Shown: piece by piece, positions 1 to 9,900 of the stretch
How the letters are laid out: each line of letters opens with the position of its first letter
Numbering within the stretch: position 1 is the stretch's first letter
NCBI GenBank assembly: GCA_965277595.1
Contig: CBDIDH010000002.1
Location: 248,001-312,000, forward strand
Length of the DNA stretch: 64,000 nt
Source of the DNA: CBDIDH01 sp965277595
GTDB lineage: Bacteria; Planctomycetota; Planctomycetia; Isosphaerales; Isosphaeraceae
Reading direction: 5' to 3'
Notes under the pieces: generated by a model
What the model saw: the letters and a program-made list of their open reading frames with translations, nothing else
Database searches by the model: none
What the model was told of the DNA's origin: nothing
Translations under genes and position numbers: made by a program

Positions 1-366
1 CTTTCCTGCGCATGCGAACATTCCTCTGCCTGGCGGAAGCAGGCTGCGAATCTTCCGAAGTCGGCGCCGGATTTCGGGCGAGATTGTGCCCGATGATGGG
101 CGAGTTCGATTCCATGGTGAGTGATTATTCCCGATTCCGGTGAGAAATGGGAGGAAATGTTTCCTCATCGAAGATTATGGGGCACGCGCCCCCTGGAAAT
201 CCACCGGGTTCCCCTTGGCTCATTCGAGCAAACAAAACCTGGAAGTCAGTCCAAGAGGTATGGCAGTTGCTCATAGCGAATCGAGTTTCCGACCCACTGG
301 CTACGCACCTTGCTGAGATTTCGTTCGGTTGATGTTCGCGGGCTTGTCCGGAAGGAGCCTTCCGTC
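1..366. other. Left window edge, no supported gene
   Basis: No convincing coding region is visible here. A plus-strand reading frame is open from the window edge to a stop near 143 and could be the 3' end of a truncated upstream gene, but its short translation shows no recognisable motif. The remainder probably holds the promoter of the small gene that follows. Confidence 0.5.
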
Positions 367-564
367 ATGATTGATACGTTGCGTTCCGACTTTCCCCTGG
401 AGATGCAGCGAGCGGCGGACTTCCCGGAAATGGGCACGCTCGATCACCTCGCGGTCGACGCGCTCGATCGTCTGAAAAATTATGCGAGGGAAAACCCCGT
501 GGGATTTGGAGTTTGGGCCTTCGGAATTGGATTCGTGGTCGGTTGGAAATTGAAGCCCTGGTAA
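367..564 (+). CDS. Small membrane-anchored protein (65 aa), function unknown
   Basis: The start at 367 is chosen because a GAAGGAG-type ribosome binding site lies just upstream; an in-frame codon at 310 would give a longer form without this support. The 65-residue product has an amphipathic N-terminal half and one C-terminal hydrophobic stretch, GVWAFGIGFVVGW, ending in a short basic tail. This layout resembles the small C-tail-anchored ElaB/YqjD/DUF883-type proteins, but similarity to that family is not certain. It is likely an inner-membrane protein with its N-terminus in the cytoplasm. It sits about 140 bases upstream of a signalling-like gene in the same direction. I cannot assign a function. 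Confidence 0.6.
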   Translation: MIDTLRSDFPLEMQRAADFPEMGTLDHLAVDALDRLKNYARENPVGFGVWAFGIGFVVGWKLKPW

Positions 565-706
565 GTTCGCTTTATGCGGCGGGGCTCGCGGTGTCGACGG
601 CTCACGATCTCGCGATGTTTGTTTAGGTTATAGGTAGAGGCGAGGCGGAACAAGAGTCGCGGCGGCGGAAAATGTGTTGAAAACACGGTGGATGGTGGAG
701 TCAACA

Positions 707-1885
707 ATGCCGTCGACGGCGAAGTCGGTCACGGAACAAGCATCGAGCGTCACGACCCATCACCTGATGGTCTTTGACAGCGATCCCTCGAAATCCACGG
801 CACTGTCCGAGACGCTCAAAACCGCGGGCTTTCGGATCAGTCCTGGCGGTTCCCTTGTCAAGGGGCGTGAACTCCTACGCCGCGAGCGTCCAAGTCTGGT
901 GGTTCTCAGTGAAGACGCCTTCCGCGCGGAACCGGAAGGCGCCAGGTTGAGAATGGCCGCCGCCGAATTGGGAATTCCCTTGCTCGTCGTGGTTGACGAC
1001 CTGGGTGATCCTCTCTCGATCGCCGATCGACTCGCCGAGGCCGAAGACTGGGTCAGCCGGTCGGCCAGCGGTTCCGAACTGCCCGCCAGGGTCGCCAGGC
1101 TTTTGAGCCGGAGCAGCGATCGGGCACCAGGCCGGCAAGTCAGCTCAAGTCGAGAATCGGCCATCGTCGCGCCGGGCGATTCGCAGTTCTTCGCGCTGGT
1201 GATCCACGACCTGAGAACGCCGCTCAACGTGATCGGTCTTTCGCTACGGATGATCAGCCAGTCGGTTCCCAAGGGCGACCCGGAACTTGAGGAAGACATT
1301 CGGTTTGTCGACGAGAATTTCCGACAGATCGAGCGTATGCTGGCTCAGTTGAGCGATTATTATCGACTCTTCGAGAACGAGGGGAACCTTAACGTCACCC
1401 CCTTTGATCCGCGTCGCCTTGTCGATGAGTTACTTGACGCGAGGTCGGGCAAGGCCGGGGCCAAGGCGAGTCCGATCAAGATCGAGATCGCGGCCGATTG
1501 CCCTGTCGAGGTTGACCTTGATCCCCTGCGGGCCCGGCAGGCGATTCAATATGCGCTTCTCAACGCCAATGCGTCCGCGGCGAGCGAACCGATTCAATTG
1601 ACCCTTCGAGGCGGCCCCAACCGTTGGATTACCGAACTGGCGATTGACAAACCCGCGCCGCCGTCGGTCCGGTCGGTCGACCTGGATTCTCAGTCGTTTG
1701 AACGCCTCTGCGGGTTCGCGGCCGAGCGCAGAGGCATGGATCTGGCGATCACCGCGAAAATCACCGAGCTTTTCGGCGGAACGTCAAGGCTTGAAGTCAT
1801 CGACGGCAAGAAAACGACGATCGTCATCGACTGGCCGGCTCGACTCGCCCGATCGTCGGACGATGACCTGGATACCGATGGTTGA
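707..1885 (+). CDS. Histidine kinase-like protein with degenerate receiver and ATPase domains
   Basis: The start at 707 has GTGGAG six bases upstream; an in-frame GTG at 674 is the alternative. Residues about 17-135 look like a receiver domain, with FDSDPS in the acidic-pocket position, but the phospho-acceptor position reads LVVLSED with serine in place of aspartate. A HisKA dimerisation helix follows with the H-box VIHDLRTPLN, which keeps the histidine at about residue 167. The C-terminal region aligns loosely with a HATPase domain: QAIQYALLNANAS at the N-box position and RGMDLAITAKITELFGG at the G2-box position. The DxGxG G1 box is not evident. It may therefore work as a phosphotransfer or scaffold protein and not as an active kinase; this is inference. 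No signal peptide or membrane segment is seen. Confidence 0.72.
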   Translation: MPSTAKSVTEQASSVTTHHLMVFDSDPSKSTALSETLKTAGFRISPGGSLVKGRELLRRERPSLVVLSEDAFRAEPEGARLRMAAAELGIPLLVVVDDLGDPLSIADRLAEAEDWVSRSASGSELPARVARLLSRSSDRAPGRQVSSSRESAIVAPGDSQFFALVIHDLRTPLNVIGLSLRMISQSVPKGDPELEEDIRFVDENFRQIERMLAQLSDYYRLFENEGNLNVTPFDPRRLVDELLDARSGKAGAKASPIKIEIAADCPVEVDLDPLRARQAIQYALLNANASAASEPIQLTLRGGPNRWITELAIDKPAPPSVRSVDLDSQSFERLCGFAAERRGMDLAITAKITELFGGTSRLEVIDGKKTTIVIDWPARLARSSDDDLDTDG

Positions 1886-1950
1886 AATTGATCCAGATTC
1901 CTTTTTCAGGCCCATCTCCCCCTTCTTTTCGAGAAAGTCAAAGGCGACCG

Positions 1951-2454
1951 ATGTCGACCGGCCCGACCGTCCAGAAAGATTGGATTGCCGCCGAATTTTC
2001 CAAAGGGATCGATGCCGAACAGGACCTGATCGACGAGGCCAAGGCTCGGGCATCGTCGCCCCCTGATCCCGCGCTTCAGGTCCTCTATCACGAGATCGCC
2101 TCGGCCGACGAACGCCACAAAGGGGTTGTCGAAACTATCGCCACTCGTTACGGCCACACCCCTTCGCACAGCGTTGCCGGCGGAATTGGCGAGACGCTGG
2201 GACGACTCAAGGACCGCATGGGCGAGATCGGCTCGTCTCCGCTTCAACGCGTCAGTCACGACCTCGCCGCCAAGGCTAACGCGATCCACTGGTATACCGC
2301 CTGGGTCGCCACCTTCGAGGCCATCGGTGATGCCGAAAGTGCCCGCGAGCTCGGCGCGATTTTGACCGAGGAAAAGTCGCACCGTGACGCCCTTCAGGAA
2401 GGCCTGAACCGGATGGTCACTCAGGGCGCCTCGGGGGCCTTGCCCGCCAAGTAA
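1951..2454 (+). CDS. Ferritin-like domain protein (167 aa)
   Basis: The ATG at 1951 is preferred over an in-frame TTG at 1882 that would overlap the previous stop codon. The product is helical, with spaced acidic and histidine residues typical of four-helix ferritin-like proteins: EFSKGIDAEQDLIDEAKARA, a central LYHEIASADERHKGVVE helix, and ILTEEKSHRDALQEGLNRM near the end. These would supply Glu/His ligands for a di-iron site. It could act in iron or oxidative-stress handling, or be a non-enzymatic helical bundle. It follows the kinase-like gene in the same direction and ends at a strong terminator. Confidence 0.6.
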   Translation: MSTGPTVQKDWIAAEFSKGIDAEQDLIDEAKARASSPPDPALQVLYHEIASADERHKGVVETIATRYGHTPSHSVAGGIGETLGRLKDRMGEIGSSPLQRVSHDLAAKANAIHWYTAWVATFEAIGDAESARELGAILTEEKSHRDALQEGLNRMVTQGASGALPAK

Positions 2455-2479
2455 CGAAGTTTGGATCGGAATCCAAATC

Positions 2480-2527
2480 GTGAAGGCCGACTCGCTCTCA
2501 GTGGAGTGAGCCGGCCTTCACCTTTTT
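2480..2527. terminator. Rho-independent terminator between convergent genes
   Basis: GTGAAGGCCG (2480-2489) pairs perfectly with CGGCCTTCAC (2512-2521), with additional internal pairing, and is followed by CTTTTT on the plus strand. A smaller hairpin TTGGATCGGAATCCAA sits immediately before it at 2461-2476. It ends the ferritin-like gene and separates it from the converging DUF2231 gene. Confidence 0.85.
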
Positions 2528-2541
2528 GCGAGACATGCGGT

Positions 2542-3102
2542 TCAACCCGCGCGCGAGCCGAGCGGCGATCCAGGAGCGAGGCGAGCGCGGCCGTGCTCGT
2601 CACTCTCGGCGGCTTTCTGAGCGTCCATGACGGGTTTGACGCCCTCGCCGTAATTCTGAACGAGGTTTCCGCCAAGCCAGGCGGTGTACACCGAGAGTCC
2701 GCCCCCGGTCAGAGCCAGAAGACGCGAGGCATAGCCGGGGCGTCGGCCCGCGGCGTGGTCGCGAGTCCGCATCACGAAGCTCGCGGTGAAGAGCGCGGTG
2801 ACGACAGCGTTGCCCAGACCGTGCGCGGTGGCGGTATCGTGGCTGGGGGCGTTTTGATCGATGAAGCTATAGTCGCGTAGACCGGTGATAATCGCCCCCG
2901 CGGCGCCCGCGAGGCCGATCGCCATGCTGACGCGCGCGGTTTCATCATAGCTGTCTTCACCGGTCAACATGGCCAGGCTATCACAGACGTTTGAGACCGC
3001 CCAGGCGCCGATCGGGACGGCGACAATCGCGGGATGAGGGCTATGGCCGAGGAGATCCTCGGTTTTATCAATAAGACCGGTGATCGGTGAGAGCGGGTCC
3101 AT
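2542..3102 (-). CDS. DUF2231 family membrane protein (186 aa)
   Basis: The start at 3102 gives MDPLSP and has AGGGAGAA upstream on the minus strand; a longer frame up to 3234 would run through the intergenic space. The motif GHSPHPAIVAVPIGAW near residue 20 matches the HP-x-x-v-x-x-PiG signature of DUF2231. About four hydrophobic segments follow: around the VCDSLAML region, VSMAIGLAGAAGAIITG, AVVTALFTASFVM and LLALTGGGLSVYTAWLGG. Family members are integral membrane proteins, some thought to bind haem through conserved histidines. It lies 46 bases downstream of a lipoprotein gene on the same strand, so the two are probably co-transcribed. Confidence 0.78.
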   Translation of the reverse strand: MDPLSPITGLIDKTEDLLGHSPHPAIVAVPIGAWAVSNVCDSLAMLTGEDSYDETARVSMAIGLAGAAGAIITGLRDYSFIDQNAPSHDTATAHGLGNAVVTALFTASFVMRTRDHAAGRRPGYASRLLALTGGGLSVYTAWLGGNLVQNYGEGVKPVMDAQKAAESDEHGRARLAPGSPLGSRAG

Positions 3103-3148
3103 TCGTGTTTCTCCCTGGAAATTCTCGACGCACTCAAAAGCTCGACGA

Positions 3149-3568
3149 TTATTGCGGGCTTTTGGGGGTGCCGTCCTTGATGGTGTCGGCGGGCTTGGTG
3201 CCACCTGAGGCGTTGCCCGAGTTCTCCTTGGCAACGGGAGTCTCTGACGGCGTGGGAGTCTTGGTCTCGGGAGTTGTCGCGTTGCCAGGCTGACCGCCGC
3301 CAGGACCGCCGGTGCCCGAGGTCGTGCCGGTTGAGGCGGGACTGGTTGAGGCGGCCTCGGCGATTGGTTCCTTGCGATCGGCGTTGAGGTCGCGGGTCGG
3401 CAGGTCGTCGCGAGACGAAGCCTTGTCGTGGTCGACGACCGAGCCGGGATTGGGATTCGTCAGGCCGCCGACGGTACTGTCGCTGCCGCAACCCGAGGCC
3501 GCGAGGGTCAGCATCAGGCCAGCGGCCGCGGGGCGGAGACATCGAGCGAGTAAAGATAAAGAGGTCAT
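3149..3568 (-). CDS. Putative lipoprotein (139 aa), low complexity
   Basis: The start at 3568 gives a clean lipoprotein signal: basic N-terminus, hydrophobic core and lipobox LAASGC near residue 25. A GGGAG lies about 11 bases upstream. The mature part is rich in Thr, Pro, Gly, Ser and Lys (for example TSGTGGPGGGQPGN) and has no recognisable fold, so it is probably a flexible lipid-anchored protein. It is the first gene of a likely two-gene unit with the DUF2231 gene. Function unknown. Confidence 0.7.
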   Translation of the reverse strand: MTSLSLLARCLRPAAAGLMLTLAASGCGSDSTVGGLTNPNPGSVVDHDKASSRDDLPTRDLNADRKEPIAEAASTSPASTGTTSGTGGPGGGQPGNATTPETKTPTPSETPVAKENSGNASGGTKPADTIKDGTPKSPQ

Positions 3569-3782
3569 CACCGGGTCGCTCCCAAGAAGACTAAAGGAAA
3601 GGGTCCGTTTGCTCGCGTCGGCCGACTTGAGCCCGGTCGACGCCTGAAGTTTCAAACGGTTAAAATCCATCTTAACCGATACTGAAGCGAACGCCGTGCC
3701 GCCACCGTGGCACGCGGGATGCTCAAATCCGAGCGATTCAGCCAGGGAGTGACTTGCGACTTTACAGGGAGGCTTCACGCCA

Positions 3783-4766
3783 ATGTTCCCACCGCTCCGC
3801 TTGAAAGAAGCGTTCAACCTGGGCGGCCTGAGCGTCAAGGAGCTTGGATTACGCACCTGGAAGAGAATCAACGAGCACGAGATCATGACCCGCGCCGCGG
3901 CGGTCTCGTTTTACGCGATGCTCGCCCTTGTCCCGTTCCTGGCCCTTGTCATCACGGTCAGCGTGCAGCTCTTGCCGGATATCACGCACTCGACCGGCGA
4001 GAAGGGGATCGGCAACATGACGGCCGGTCAGCTTGACCACATGCTGCGTCAGGCTTTTCCCGACGAGTCGTACAAGATCGTTCACGACCAGATTGTCCAT
4101 CTTCAAGATCCCAAGAAGCGACCGGTCGGGCTCTTGCTCTTTGGCCTCGCGGTCACGATCTGGCTGGCCTCAAGCCTCTTCGTGGCGATCATCGACGCCA
4201 TGAATCGAATCTATGGCGTGACCGATACCCGATCGATCGTCAAGATTCGCCTGGTGGCGATCGCGATGACCTGTATTCAGGCGGCGATTCTCCTCGGTTC
4301 GCTGATCGCCGTCGTCATCTGGCCGCACATCGTGACCTGGTTCGGTCTGAGCGAGCCGGCCGCCTTGCTGGCAACGGCCGTTCAGTGGGGCGTGGTCCTG
4401 CTCATGATCCTTTTGAGCTTTGCCCTGTCCTTTTACGTCGGCCCCGACGCCGAACAGCGCTGGGAGTGGATCACGCCCGGCAGCCTGGTCGGCGCCGTGG
4501 TCTTTCTGCTGTCGAGCTTCGGATTTCGGCTCTACGTTCAGCACTTTTCCGATTACGACAAGACGTACGGCTCGCTCGGCGGGGTGATGGTCTTGCTTTT
4601 CTGGTTCTGGATCGCCAGCCTTGTGCTGCTGACGTCGGCCCAGATCAACAAGATCATTGAAGACGCCTCACCGCTCGGCAAGAATTTCGGACAGCGGCAG
4701 GATACGTCGGGTGGACTCGACCTCAAGTCGCTGGCCCCGGAAACCTCACCAGCCCCGGGACGTTAA
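3783..4766 (+). CDS. YihY/BrkB family inner-membrane protein (327 aa)
   Basis: This matches the YihY/virulence factor BrkB family (once called RNase BN) by length and hallmark segments: ITRAAAVSFY-like MTRAAAVSFYAMLALVPFLA near residue 35, the conserved region around ATIIDAMNRIYGV-like IIDAMNRIYGVTD, and YGSLGGVMVLLFWFWIASLVLL near the end. About six membrane helices are visible. The C-terminal tail is cytoplasmic and Pro/Ser rich. GGGAGG upstream supports the start. The family's biochemical role is not settled; transport or envelope functions have been suggested. Confidence 0.9.
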   Translation: MFPPLRLKEAFNLGGLSVKELGLRTWKRINEHEIMTRAAAVSFYAMLALVPFLALVITVSVQLLPDITHSTGEKGIGNMTAGQLDHMLRQAFPDESYKIVHDQIVHLQDPKKRPVGLLLFGLAVTIWLASSLFVAIIDAMNRIYGVTDTRSIVKIRLVAIAMTCIQAAILLGSLIAVVIWPHIVTWFGLSEPAALLATAVQWGVVLLMILLSFALSFYVGPDAEQRWEWITPGSLVGAVVFLLSSFGFRLYVQHFSDYDKTYGSLGGVMVLLFWFWIASLVLLTSAQINKIIEDASPLGKNFGQRQDTSGGLDLKSLAPETSPAPGR

Positions 4767-4865
4767 CCTCGGGAGGTTTGACGAGCAGGGCTTGCGGTGT
4801 CATCCCCCAGCCATCTCCTGAAGAGGATTGAAAGGGTCCTGGTCATCAAGTCGGGAAGCAATCCA

Positions 4866-6506
4866 TCAGCCTTTCCGCGATCGCGGCAGGAAGTTACGGA
4901 GCCGGGACCGTGGAGCGGGTTCCGCGCGGGATGGGTCGTGAACGTCGGGTAGGATCGCGCTGGAGACAAGAGCCAGGGCGAGGGAAATGCCGGTCAGGGC
5001 CGTGACGCGTCGCATGGTGCGCGAGGTTCGCCGGGTCGTTGGCGATTCGGGCGCGGTCTCCTCGGAAGGAGTGACCGGCGTGAGGTCGTCGGCGGGCATC
5101 GTTGTCGATCGGGCGAAGGAGATCGTCGGCAGGCGATCGGCCAGGCCGACGCGAGCGCTGGGAAGGTTGGCGATCAGGGCCGTGCCGAGGAGCGGAAAGC
5201 CGCCGGGACCTCGAAGCGAGACAACCGCGCCGTCGCCCTCATTGGTGACGAGCGGGGCGGCATCGAGAGTGTTTGCGCGACCGGATTCGTGATTCTTCGC
5301 GGGCGAGAGAGCGGTCAGAGCAAGATCCACGGCCGCCGTTTGTTCGCGAGAGACGACCGGGGCGGGATCGTCGTCGCCGCCGAGGACGCCGCCGAAGGGA
5401 GCCGAGGCTCGTGTCGGCAAGGGGCCAGTGGCGATCCGACCGGGAACCGTGAGTTCGGTCAGGTCGGTAACGACGGGAAGCGGACTGGTTGTCACCGAGG
5501 CGGCCAACGAGGCGAGACCCGTTTCTCTCAGGCCACCGAACGCCGTCCCGACAAACGAGGGCAAGGCGGTCAGACCCTGGCCGAGGACCGTCGGCGTGGC
5601 CGAAAAGGCGAGGGTCGCGGCGATCAAGGTCTGACGCTGAACGTTCATCTGGAAGGCGCTTGAGGTCGGCCCGGTCGTCGTGATCGTGCTGGCGTCGAGG
5701 GTCGCGTTCGTCCCCGTGCCCGAGTTGCCCGCGGCCATGTTCGGCGGCATGAAGAACTTGAGGTAGAGCAGGTGTGGAAGCCTGCCGTGAACCGAGAAAT
5801 TGGCCGTGACAAACACAATGTGAAAGCCATGGATCGTGGGATCGGCCAAGGCTTCCATCAGCTTGTGATGGTCCTGGTCAAAGATCATGACCCCCGGCTG
5901 GATCGTCGTCGACGACTTGTTGACGCGAATATCGATGATAAGCCGTTCCATCCCCGGATCGAGCTCGATGCAATAGACCGGTCCCGGTTGGTTCGAGACC
6001 AGGGTATTGCTGACCGTCACGTTCGGCTGGGTGGGCAAGACATCCGCGGTTTTTGGGTCGGGCGCCTCGTCCGAGGGAGCCCACGAGGAGGGCGTGGAGA
6101 CTGTCCCGTTCGACACGAAGTACTCCGAGGGATCGACCTCGGTGGGAGCGCTTCGCCTCGGTGCCGGAACGATCACCGGCCCGTTTTGCGTTGCCGGTGG
6201 CGTGAGGGTTGGTCCTAATGTGCCGGCAACCTGCGGGACCGGGAGAGGCAGCGAGATCGTCTGCGTCGTTCCGTGCGAGGTTGTCAGGACGACCGGTGGC
6301 AGGGTGTTCGGCGGGACGTTCGAGAGAATCATCGTCTGCGACGACGCCGAGAGACCTTGTGTCGGCATCAACGCGAGCAAGAGCCGAGGCTCCAGCCGTT
6401 CCAGGGTCGGTCGGCTGGCCCGAACTCTCGGCCCGTTTCCGGGTTCGGTACGAAGCGTCAGTTGGTTTTCTCGGCGGGTTCGGAACCTCATGAGCGGCGA
6501 CGACAT
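4866..6506 (-). CDS. LEPR-type exported protein with C-terminal membrane anchor (546 aa)
   Basis: Residues 35-44 read LERLEPRLLL, the LEPR-XLL-type signature found near the N-terminus of large exported planctomycete proteins. The body is Thr/Pro/Ser/Ala rich with beta-like segments, including GPVYCIELDPGMERLIIDI near residue 180. A hydrophobic helix, GISLALALVSSAIL, begins about 40 residues from the end and is followed by an Arg-rich tail (RSRLRNFLPRSRKG). That helix-plus-basic-tail layout is typical of sorting or anchoring signals. An alternative start is at 6491. Function unknown; surface localisation is inferred. Confidence 0.75.
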   Translation of the reverse strand: MSSPLMRFRTRRENQLTLRTEPGNGPRVRASRPTLERLEPRLLLALMPTQGLSASSQTMILSNVPPNTLPPVVLTTSHGTTQTISLPLPVPQVAGTLGPTLTPPATQNGPVIVPAPRRSAPTEVDPSEYFVSNGTVSTPSSWAPSDEAPDPKTADVLPTQPNVTVSNTLVSNQPGPVYCIELDPGMERLIIDIRVNKSSTTIQPGVMIFDQDHHKLMEALADPTIHGFHIVFVTANFSVHGRLPHLLYLKFFMPPNMAAGNSGTGTNATLDASTITTTGPTSSAFQMNVQRQTLIAATLAFSATPTVLGQGLTALPSFVGTAFGGLRETGLASLAASVTTSPLPVVTDLTELTVPGRIATGPLPTRASAPFGGVLGGDDDPAPVVSREQTAAVDLALTALSPAKNHESGRANTLDAAPLVTNEGDGAVVSLRGPGGFPLLGTALIANLPSARVGLADRLPTISFARSTTMPADDLTPVTPSEETAPESPTTRRTSRTMRRVTALTGISLALALVSSAILPDVHDPSRAEPAPRSRLRNFLPRSRKG

Positions 6507-6957
6507 CCATGGTGAAGGGTCAGACCCGAACGATCCGCACCGCGCCGACGACTCGCCCAGCGCGGTGATCCCCTATGGCTCCTGTTCGAGAATCGTAAAC
6601 CGCGCTCAGGTCCCGACACAAGGGCGTCGCTTTTTTCGGTTCGCGCCCCGATTCGAAGACGTGTTCGGACCTTAAACACGTCCTGAGTTCAGGTTGGGAC
6701 GACCTTCACGCCGATCACGAAAGTCTTCGAGGACGAAAGAATCTTCTAAGCAAGTCGGGTCCGGTTCGTCTAACCTTTGAGGTCTGGCAGGTCAGGCCAT
6801 TTCAGGCCAACAGTTCGAACGATTGCCAATCTGAGTCAAACGTGATCGGGGAACCCGACGGGGACGACTCGCGTCCAAAAGGGGAACGTTCGGGCGACAG
6901 GCTCCCCCGAAGCGGTCGAGTGTCGAAACAGGGTCAACGAATCAGGAGGCTTCCACT
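6507..6957. other. 450-bp divergent intergenic region
   Basis: It separates the minus-strand LEPR-type gene from the plus-strand alpha-2-macroglobulin-like gene, so it should carry promoters for both. No short frame here has coding support. I see no strong hairpin or clear sigma-70 box. Confidence 0.5.
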
Positions 6958-9900
6958 GTGCGACCTCGAATCCTTCCGCGAGACGCTCGACGAGCGGTCA
7001 AATTCTTGCTGGCCTGCGCCTGCCTGGCGATCGGAGTTTCCGCCCGAACCACAAACGGGGCCGAGCCTGTCTCCCGAACCATCGCCGCGAAAGGGGCGGT
7101 CGACCCTGCCGCGCCGGTGCTTCCGGCCGAGGTCGTCGCGGCGATGCAGGAAGGACGCTTTGACGACGCCGAGGGGCTTCTGAAAACGCTCTCGGGCGAG
7201 GAGAAGAACCCGGCGACAAAAGCCTATCTGACTCTCATCCAGGGAATCGCCGAACGCCTCGGCGGCAAGGCCCCGACGGCCGAGGCCACACTGGCCGGAG
7301 CCCTCAAGGCCGACCCCGCGAGCCCCTGGGCGGCGAAGATCCGGTTGGAACTGGCCGGCGTGCTTCTCTCGGCGGGCAAGGCGGCCGAGGCCGAGGCCCT
7401 GGCGCGCAACCAGGCGGAAATTCTCCTCGGGGGCGACCGCAAGGACCGCCTCGCCGAGGTCTATCATGCCTTCGCTCGACGCCTGCTCAGGCCCGACGAT
7501 CCCGTCACGCCCGCTGATCCAAAGGCCGCGTATGAACTCCTGATCCAGGCCCGATCGCTCGCCAAGGGAGAGACCCTCCGCGCCCGACTCCTCAATGCGA
7601 TGGGACGCGCGGCGCGGGCCGCGAACGATCTCTCAAAAGCCCAGGCCGACTTTCAGTCGTACATCAAGGAATACCCCAAGGGGGCCGACCGGTTCGAGGT
7701 CCGCGACCGTCTCGGCCAGGTCCAGCGGAGCGCGGGTCAGATGCTCGCGGCCCGGCTGACCTGGACCGACCTCGCCCGAGACCTCGACGACCCCAAGCTC
7801 GGCGAAGGGGCCGAGAGTGTTCGCGCCCGAGCCCTCGATGCGATCGCGTCGACTTATGGGATTCCCAAACCCGGCGACGACACGCAGTTAAACCTTGGCG
7901 TGGCCGCGCTCCGGCGGTTTCTCGGGGCCTTTCCGGCGCATCCGCTCGCGGTGAAGGCCGCGTATGAGATCGGTGCCTCGTACCTCGCCCGAGGCAAGAG
8001 CGAGGAGGCGCTGGAGGCGCTGACGCGGTTCCTCAAGGAAGACGGCTTCCGGGCCGAGACCGACGACGCGAAACGCGATTTCGGCACGCTCTCGATGACC
8101 GCGACGTTTCAGGTCGGCCAGGTGCTTCAGGGGCAATCCAAGTTTGACGAGGCGATCGCGGCCTGGAAAGGGTATCTCGCCAAGTACCCGAACGGTCCCC
8201 AGAGCGCCGATGCGCAGCGGGCGATCCTCGATACCCAGCTTTTGAACGCCGCCGATCACCTCGCCGCCGAACGCTTCGACGAGGCCCGCGCGGCCTGGCA
8301 GGTCTTCGTAACCCAGAACCCGCTCGACCCGCGCGTGCCGGACCTTCTCTATCAAATCGGCGCGAGCTATCAGACCCAGGAAAAATACGACGCCGCCATC
8401 ACCGCCTGGGAACCACTCCTCAGCAAGTTTCCCGGCGGCGAGGCCGCGGCGCATGCTCAGTTTGACATCGCCAAGATCTTCGAGGACGAAAAAGGGGACC
8501 TCGAAACCGCGATCGAACGTTATCGCAAGATCAACGTTGATCCCTGGCAAAGTCAGGCCAAGCAGCAAATCAGCGTCCTGGAAACGAAAGACCTGACCGT
8601 CGTCACCCCTCGGACCTTTCGAACAGGCGAGACGCCCCATCTCAAGATCACGACCCGGAACCTCGAAACCCTTACCTTCAGCGCCTACAAGCTGAACGCC
8701 GAGAGTTATTTCCGCAAGAAACGCGGCCTGGGCGAGGTCGAAGCGCTCGATATCGGCCTCGTCGCGGCGGACGCCGAATGGACGGCGAAGGTTCCCGGTT
8801 ATGCCCGGTTCAAGCCGGTCGAGACGACCTACGACCTCGACAAGCTTGAACTGCCCGGCGTCTACGTCGTGAAGGTCTCCGACGAGAAAACCTTGCAGGC
8901 GACGACGCTCGTCGTCGGCAGTGATCTCGATGCGATTATCAAGGCGTCGCGCGACCAGATGCTCGTCTTCGTCCAGGACATGAAGACCGGCAAGGGTCGG
9001 CCCGATGCCCGCGTCCTCGTCGCCGATGGCGGTGAGGTGATCCTCGAAACAAAAACCGGGGCCGATGGCGTGGCTCTGACCTCCTGGGAAAAGCCGCGCG
9101 ACGTCAACAGCCGACTTTCGTACCTGATCCTCGACGGCTCGCACGTCGCCAGTTCGGAATTCAGCGTGCCTGACCGGGTCGCGCAGGGGCTCTCGGCGAA
9201 GGCGTATCTGTATACGGACCGACCGGCTTATCGACCTGGCCAGTCGGTCGCCCTTCGCGGGATCGTCCGCGAGGTTGAGAAGGGGCAGTACGCCAATCCC
9301 GCGAAGGCCGTTTACAAGCTTGACGTGACCGACGCGCGCGGGCGACAGATCGTGGCCAGACCGGTCACGCTCTCGGACTTCGGCACCTTTCACGAAGAGT
9401 TTCCGATAGATTCGGGCGCGCCGGTGGGGACGTACCGGGTCCGGCTCTATCAGCCCGGAAAGAGCGATTTCGCGGCGAGCTTTGAGGTCCAGGCGTATCA
9501 GCTTCAGAAGATGGACCTGACTTTTGACCTCAAGAAGTCGGTCTTCTTCCGAGGCGAGACGGTGAGCGCCGACCTGGTGGCCAAATACCAGTATGGCGAG
9601 GTCGCGGCGGGTCGGCCTGTGGTCGCGCAGTTGCCCGATGGCCGGGTCCTGCGCGGCAAGACCGACGCTTCGGGCAAGTTCCACATTGACTTCCCGACTT
9701 CGGGATTCGCCGAGGAGCAGGTGCTCCGGCTCGTCGCGCAGTTGCCAGAAGATGGCGTCGGGGCGATCGCGCAGGTGGCCCTCGTGGTTCGCGCCTTCGC
9801 GATCTCGGTCGGAACGACACGGACCGTTTATCTCGACGGCGAGACCTTTTCAGCCACGGTCAAGACCTGGGAGGCGCAGGGGACGCCAATCGACCATGAA

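Noticed and set aside
101..120. tRNA T-loop-like GTTCGATTCC
   Set aside because: No acceptor, D-arm or anticodon stem can be built around it.
12..143. Short plus-strand frame at the window edge
   Set aside because: It could be the tail of an upstream gene, but there is too little sequence to support it and no motif is visible.
2461..2880. Plus-strand frame opposite the DUF2231 gene
   Set aside because: It is antisense to a gene with a clear family signature and includes the terminator hairpin.
7888..9684. A long open frame (about 600 codons) on the minus strand inside the A2M-like gene
   Set aside because: It is antisense to a well-supported gene; long shadow frames are expected in GC-rich coding DNA and its translation shows no family motif.
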